Source: Chloracidobacterium sp. (GTDB taxonomy: Bacteria > Acidobacteriota > Blastocatellia > Chloracidobacteriales > Chloracidobacteriaceae). From it: DNA of 64,000 bases. Shown in pieces: positions 58,911-64,000 of this stretch; the stretch's first letter is position 1, and each line of letters begins with the position of its first letter. The notes below the pieces were generated by a model that had not been told where the DNA came from, did not search any database, and was given only the letters and a program-made list of their open reading frames with translations. Both the position numbers and the translations under genes were made by a program. The DNA lies in assembly GCA_025057975.1 (NCBI GenBank), contig JANWUV010000004.1, forward strand, positions 1-64,000, given 5' to 3'.

Positions 58911-58936
58911 CAACATCCTCCGTTATCGTCAATGAT
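58907..58936 (+). promoter_or_regulatory. Possible promoter of the met operon
   Basis: TTGACA (58907-58912), spaced 18 bp from AATGAT (58931-58936), would start transcription near 58943, upstream of the riboswitch at 58970. The -35 match is perfect, the -10 is weak (4 of 6). Right at this place an inverted repeat TCCGTTAT/ATAACGGA (58919-58926 and 58946-58953) may instead terminate the upstream kinase gene. Confidence 0.35.
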
Positions 58937-58969
58937 TCGTCCGTCATAACGGATGCTTTGACAACCTGA

Positions 58970-60435
<1,466 letters not shown>

Positions 60436-60457
60436 GTCTCTCCAAGCTTCGTCGGCG

Positions 60458-60508
60458 GAGGCGCTCCACATGACGGTTCGGGCTGAGAGATATCCGTCCC
60501 AGCGCCTC
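60458..60508 (+). promoter_or_regulatory. Structured leader between metY and metX
   Basis: GAGGCGCT (60458-60465) pairs perfectly with AGCGCCTC (60501-60508); inside, GACGG (60472-60476) pairs with CCGTC (60494-60498), leaving a 17-nt apical loop. The two-level hairpin lies in the 135-bp metY-metX gap, about 60 nt before the metX start. It may be a terminator, processing site or attenuator. Confidence 0.45.
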
Positions 60509-60570
60509 ACGTCGGCGATTGTTTTTCGGTGTCCGGCCGGCGCAGATGTTTTGCCTCAGCGTCCGGCTAG

Positions 60571-61653
60571 ATGAAACCGGCGCTTGCCATGGCGGCCCTA
60601 GAACCCACCATCGAACGGGATGTGACGCTTGAAGAACGTCCGTTCCGACTGGAAACAGGCGGCGAACTGCCGGAAGCCACCCTGCGGTGCGCCGTGTACG
60701 GCCGCCTGGAAGCTGCGCCGGGCGGCGTCATTCTAGTCTGTCACGCCTTGACCGGTTCAGCGCGGATCGCCGATTGGTGGCCAGCCCTTGTTGGGCCGGG
60801 GCGGCCGTTAGACCCGACGCGCTATGCGATTGTCGGCGTCAACGTACTGGGTTCGTGCTACGGCTCGACTGGCCCGCGCACTGTCAATCCGGTGACAGGG
60901 CGACCCTATGGCGCGCGCTTTCCGCTGGTCACGATGGGCGACATGGTGCGCGCCCAACGGCTGGCTTTGCGGGCGTTGGGCGTCACGCGGTTGACGGCCG
61001 TGATTGGCGGCTCGATCGGCGGCATGCAGGCGTTGCGTTGGGCGACGGACTTTCCCGACGATCTTGACCTGTGCCTTGCCATCGGCGCGACCCCCTTACC
61101 CGCGATGGGCCTGGCGCTCAATCACCTTCAGCGCCAAGCCATCATGCAGGACCCGGCTTGGCGGGACGGGGACGGCTGCGCCCAACCGACGGCCGGCCTC
61201 GCGCTGGCGCGCGCCATCGCTATGTGCAGTTACAAGTCGGCGGCGCTGTTTGATGAGCGATTCGGTCGGCGTCCAAATCGGTCGGGCGAGGACCCACGGG
61301 CGACGTTGCATGGGCGCTACGATGTGGCGGGCTACCTAGATCACCAAGGCGAAAAGTTTGTCCGTCGCTTTGACGCCAACAGCTACTTGGTTTTGAGCAA
61401 AGCGATGGATACGTTTGACCTAACCGACGCTGAGTTAGCGCGCATTCGGGCGCACGTATGGCTTGTCGGCTTGTCATCCGACTGGCTGTTTCCGGCGGCG
61501 GACGTGCGCGCCCTCGCGGCGCGCATGCGGGCGGTCAATGTCGCTGTCGAGTATGCTGAAATCATCACTAGCCACGGCCATGACGGTTTTTTGGCTGAAC
61601 CCGATGCCGTCGCCCCCCTCTTACAGGCATCGCTTGAGAAGCTGCACGCATGA
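60571..61653 (+). CDS. metX: Homoserine O-acetyltransferase
   Basis: A 360-residue alpha/beta-hydrolase-fold acyltransferase activating homoserine with acetyl-CoA. The nucleophile Ser is S148 in GGSIGGMQALRW; Asp lies in LSSDWLFPAADVR and His in TSHGHDGFL near the C-terminus. GSCYGSTGPRTVNP is the conserved loop. Acetyl versus succinyl preference is inferred from the MetY partner. It overlaps the aspartokinase gene by ATGA. Confidence 0.94.
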   Translation: MKPALAMAALEPTIERDVTLEERPFRLETGGELPEATLRCAVYGRLEAAPGGVILVCHALTGSARIADWWPALVGPGRPLDPTRYAIVGVNVLGSCYGSTGPRTVNPVTGRPYGARFPLVTMGDMVRAQRLALRALGVTRLTAVIGGSIGGMQALRWATDFPDDLDLCLAIGATPLPAMGLALNHLQRQAIMQDPAWRDGDGCAQPTAGLALARAIAMCSYKSAALFDERFGRRPNRSGEDPRATLHGRYDVAGYLDHQGEKFVRRFDANSYLVLSKAMDTFDLTDAELARIRAHVWLVGLSSDWLFPAADVRALAARMRAVNVAVEYAEIITSHGHDGFLAEPDAVAPLLQASLEKLHA

Positions 61654-63062
61654 ATCCCAACCATCATCCAGTTTCCACAGCGCCGTCGGACGCCGACCTG
61701 CGTCCGACAGTGATGAAGTTTGGCGGTACGTCGGTGCAGGACGCGGACGCCTTTGCGCGCGTCGCCGCCATTGTGCGCCGCGAACAAGCCCGACGGCCGG
61801 TCGTCGTTGTATCGGCGCCGGCCGGCGTAACGGACGCCTTGCTGAAGGCGGTCAAACTGGCGCTCGAACAAGATACGACGACGGCGCTGGACTCCCTTGA
61901 GCCGCAGTTTGCGCGGTACAGCGACATCGCGGAGCGGCTGACCAGCGGCGCACCGTATGGTGATTTCGTTGAGGTTCTCTACGCCGCCCGCGAGCGTATG
62001 GCGCAGGCGTTTGAGATTATGCGCGCTTATCCGGGCGTTGTCCCGCCGTTACGCGATGAAGTCGTGTCGTACGGTGAACGGTTGTCGGCGACGTTGTTGG
62101 CCGCTGTCATCGCCGCCGCCGGCGCGGCATGTCAGGCGGTGGACGCCCGGACGTGCATCGTGACGGATGATGTCTATGGGCGCGCGCGACCGCGTTGGGA
62201 GGATACCATTGCACGGACGCGCGCGACGCTCCGGCCGGTGTTGGCGGAAGGCGTTATTCCGGTGTTGGGCGGTTTTATCGGCGCGACGCTCGACGGCGCA
62301 ACAACGACCCTGGGACGGGGCGGCTCGGACTACTCGGCGACCTTGATCGGCGCGGCGCTTGAGGCGCGTGAGGTTCAAATCTGGACCGACGTGGCCGGCA
62401 TTTACTCGGCCGACCCGCGCCTTGCGCCCGACGCGCGCCGGTTGGACCATTTGGCTTACGGGGAAGCGACGGATTTGGCGCTGTACGGCGCGAAGGTGCT
62501 CCATCCGCGGACGATTGAGCCAGTGGAGCGGCTTCGGATTCCGGTGAGCATCCGCAACTCGTACGACCCGGAGGCGGGCTATTCAATGATTACGCCGGAT
62601 TCCGGCGCGCCGGCTGGAGCGATTCTGGCGGTGACGCATCGCACCGGTATGGCGGCCGTCCATGTTCGTTTGGCGGGCGCACAACTGGCGGCGGGAGCGC
62701 TGGAAGAACTGGCTCGGACGCTCAACGCTCATGGCGTGTTGGTGGAGCATTTGGCCGCGTCGCGGATGGGGCTGACGGCGACGGTGGAAGACGGCGACGC
62801 CTTGGACGCCGCCTGCCGTGACTTACGCGGTATGGGCGAAGTTCAGGTCAGACCGCAGCGAGCCTTGCTCTGCGTGGTGGGAAACTTCGGAGATGACGCC
62901 ACGGAACTGCATCCGACGCTAAGTGAAATCCTTGCCGATTTTCGGGTGACGCCGCTACTGCCGCATCCGTCGGCGCACTCGCGGTTGTTTCTAATGGCCG
63001 AAGCCGACGCCCCGACGGCGGTACGGCGGCTGCACGCACGGCTTATTGAAAATTCCCCCTAA
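61650..63062 (+). CDS. Aspartokinase
   Basis: A 470-residue monofunctional aspartate kinase, the first step from aspartate toward homoserine, methionine, threonine and lysine. The ATP-site motif KFGGTSV is at ~23-29; TLGRGGSDYSATLIGAAL is the substrate-binding block; two ACT domains fill ~300-470. Location behind metX and under a SAM-II riboswitch suggests this copy is tuned to methionine need, like the LysC/AK-III type, though ACT ligand cannot be read from sequence. Confidence 0.94.
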   Translation: MNPNHHPVSTAPSDADLRPTVMKFGGTSVQDADAFARVAAIVRREQARRPVVVVSAPAGVTDALLKAVKLALEQDTTTALDSLEPQFARYSDIAERLTSGAPYGDFVEVLYAARERMAQAFEIMRAYPGVVPPLRDEVVSYGERLSATLLAAVIAAAGAACQAVDARTCIVTDDVYGRARPRWEDTIARTRATLRPVLAEGVIPVLGGFIGATLDGATTTLGRGGSDYSATLIGAALEAREVQIWTDVAGIYSADPRLAPDARRLDHLAYGEATDLALYGAKVLHPRTIEPVERLRIPVSIRNSYDPEAGYSMITPDSGAPAGAILAVTHRTGMAAVHVRLAGAQLAAGALEELARTLNAHGVLVEHLAASRMGLTATVEDGDALDAACRDLRGMGEVQVRPQRALLCVVGNFGDDATELHPTLSEILADFRVTPLLPHPSAHSRLFLMAEADAPTAVRRLHARLIENSP

Positions 63063-63171
63063 GCGTGTAGAGTTCGCCGCATGGTTATTTTGGTCGAAGC
63101 GACGCGCCGGCAAAGCTGAACCTTGCCGAACGGCGATAAAGCCGCCGCCTATGTGAGGAGAACTATGACCG

Positions 63172-63903
63172 ATGGCTGAACTTTCTGACGCCAGTCTCCT
63201 TGTCCGGTCGTTTATGCGAGCGTATCGCTACACGGTGTCGAGTTGGCGGCCGGCACATCTAAGCAAGCCGCTGACCGCGTGCAAGGTCGGTCTGGTGACG
63301 ACGGCGGCCTTTCACCTGCCGACGCAGCCTACCTTTGATCTCAGATTGGCGGGCGATCCGTCGTTTCGGGTGATTCCAACGGATGTCGATTTGGCGACGC
63401 TTAGGGTGGGGCATGTGAGTCCGTCGTTTGACCATACGGGCATTGAACGCGATCCGAACTTGGCGCTGCCGATCACGCGCTTTCAGGAGCTCGTCGCCGA
63501 GGGGGTAGTGGGGCGGTTGAATGAGCGGGCGTGGTCGTTCTGCGGCTCGATTCCCAAGCCCGGCGAACTCATCAATCGAACCGCCCCGGAAGCGGCGCGT
63601 CAGGCGCGGGCGGACGGGGTGGAGGTCGCCCTGCTGACGCCTGTCTGACCGATGTGCAATCAGTCGGTCGGACTGATTCAAGCTGCCTTTGAGAATGAAG
63701 GGATCGTGACGGTTTCGATTTCGCTGTACCGTTTTGTGACGGAGAAAGTGCGCCCGCCGCGTGCGCTCTGGGTACCGTTTCCCCTGGGGTATCCCTTGGG
63801 TGAGCCGCATAACGCGGCGCTTCAGCGGCGGGTGATTCTGGCGGCGCTGGATTTGTTGACGACGGAGGAGCCGTTGCCGGTCATCCGTGATTTTCAGCCA
63901 TGA
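63172..63903 (+). CDS. Stand-alone GrdB-like selenoprotein (glycine/betaine/proline reductase B family)
   Basis: Read through a UGA at 63646-63648 this is a 243-residue protein with selenocysteine at residue 159. The sequence AEVALLTPV-U-PMCNQSVGLIQ is the UxxC active-site block of the GrdB/PrdB family, and FHLPTQPTFDLRLAGDPSFRVIP, then HVSPSFDHTGIERDPNLALPI, fit the family N-terminal half. Classical GrdB is ~430 residues and works with GrdA and GrdE; this shorter form has no such partners nearby, so its substrate is unknown. GAGGAG lies upstream; the nearer ATG at 63165 is out of frame. A SECIS-like hairpin follows the UGA. The next gene overlaps by ATGA. Confidence 0.88.
63658..63678 (+). 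promoter_or_regulatory. Candidate bacterial SECIS hairpin (GrdB-like gene)
   Basis: AATCAGTC-GGTCG-GACTGATT folds into a perfect 8-bp stem with a GGUCG loop; the loop begins 17 nt after the UGA, within the distance used by bacterial SelB. The loop is identical to that in the redoxin gene at 34050-34068. Confidence 0.8.
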
Positions 63904-64000
63904 CCGACGTGCCGCGCCTGCTGGTGGGGACGGTGGCGATGCGTCCCTACGTGTTTGTGTTTTTGCTGGCCTATCTGTTTTTGGCGGTGTCGCGGATGGG
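63900..64000 (+). CDS. N-terminal part of a membrane protein (cut by window end)
   Basis: Starting with ATGA overlap on the selenoprotein stop, the frame reads MTDVPRLLVGTVAMRPYVF then a hydrophobic segment (FVFLLAYLFLAVSRMG) and runs off the window. The RPYVF-FL-YL pattern recalls the carotenoid-biosynthesis/DUF422 family, but 33 residues are too few to decide. Translation would be coupled to the selenoprotein. Confidence 0.5.
   Translation, partial: MTDVPRLLVGTVAMRPYVFVFLLAYLFLAVSRM

Noticed and set aside
60475-60500. CTGAGA near metX as a TPP riboswitch piece
   Set aside because: The other conserved TPP blocks are missing, and the gene has no thiamin role.
63646-63648. UGA as a simple nonsense mutation or sequencing error in the GrdB-like gene
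   Set aside because: The position is the known Sec site of the family, the sequence after it is conserved, and a well-placed hairpin follows.

Overview
The window is one contiguous, gene-dense, high-GC bacterial chromosome segment with about 54 supportable genes. Many neighbours overlap by an ATGA. It holds no rRNA, recognisable tRNA, CRISPR array, transposase or phage gene. The content suggests a Gram-negative, aerobic or microaerophilic bacterium: hopanoid cyclase, fatty-acid desaturase, MEP-pathway IspH, a SUF-only Fe-S operon, outer-membrane efflux genes, a cyanobacterial-type DUF2103 protein and a GH27 enzyme. An acidobacterium near Chloracidobacterium is my best guess; this is an inference and no marker gene in the window proves it.

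Layout. 0.2-5.6 kb: AraC-type regulator and squalene-hopene cyclase (minus), diverging from ispH and a desaturase (plus). 5.8-14.1 kb: minus-strand run Rrf2 regulator-sufB-sufC-sufD-sufS-sufU, continuing into an ABC importer whose permease and binding protein are fused. 14.2-23.1 kb: plus-strand XRE-cupin regulator, then a long housekeeping run (BamD-like lipoprotein, TIG/NHL propeller, M50 protease, ScpA, ScpB, thioesterase, pseudouridine synthase, phosphofructokinase, PyrD). 23.1-28.1 kb: a TetR-MFP-RND efflux operon whose RND gene is decayed and which is interrupted by an AT-rich, oppositely oriented membrane-protein gene. 28.2-36.2 kb: mixed minus-strand genes including a selenocysteine redoxin. 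36.4-41.8 kb: XdhC and MocA, a pseudokinase/beta-helix fusion, an SDR and galactokinase. 42.3-47.9 kb: a czcCBA-type divalent-metal efflux operon. 48-55.4 kb: MFS, DinB-like, GH27, ligA, DUF2103 and hbd (minus). 55.5-58.9 kb: queF, class II aldolase, plsY and a receiver-first histidine kinase. 58.9-63.1 kb: a SAM-II riboswitch heading metY-metX-aspartokinase. 63.2-64 kb: a second selenoprotein, overlapping the start of a membrane-protein gene cut by the window edge.

The most interesting signals are two selenocysteine genes, a stand-alone GrdB-like protein and a peroxiredoxin-like protein. In both, a UGA falls in a U-P-x-C motif and is followed at 17-20 nt by a hairpin with the same GGUCG loop. 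The others are the SAM-II riboswitch with a 15-bp perfect hairpin just after it, the kinase-dead/beta-helix fusion, and the broken efflux operon. Selenocysteine machinery (selA, selB, selC, selD) lies outside the window, so the selenoprotein reading rests on motif and hairpin evidence.
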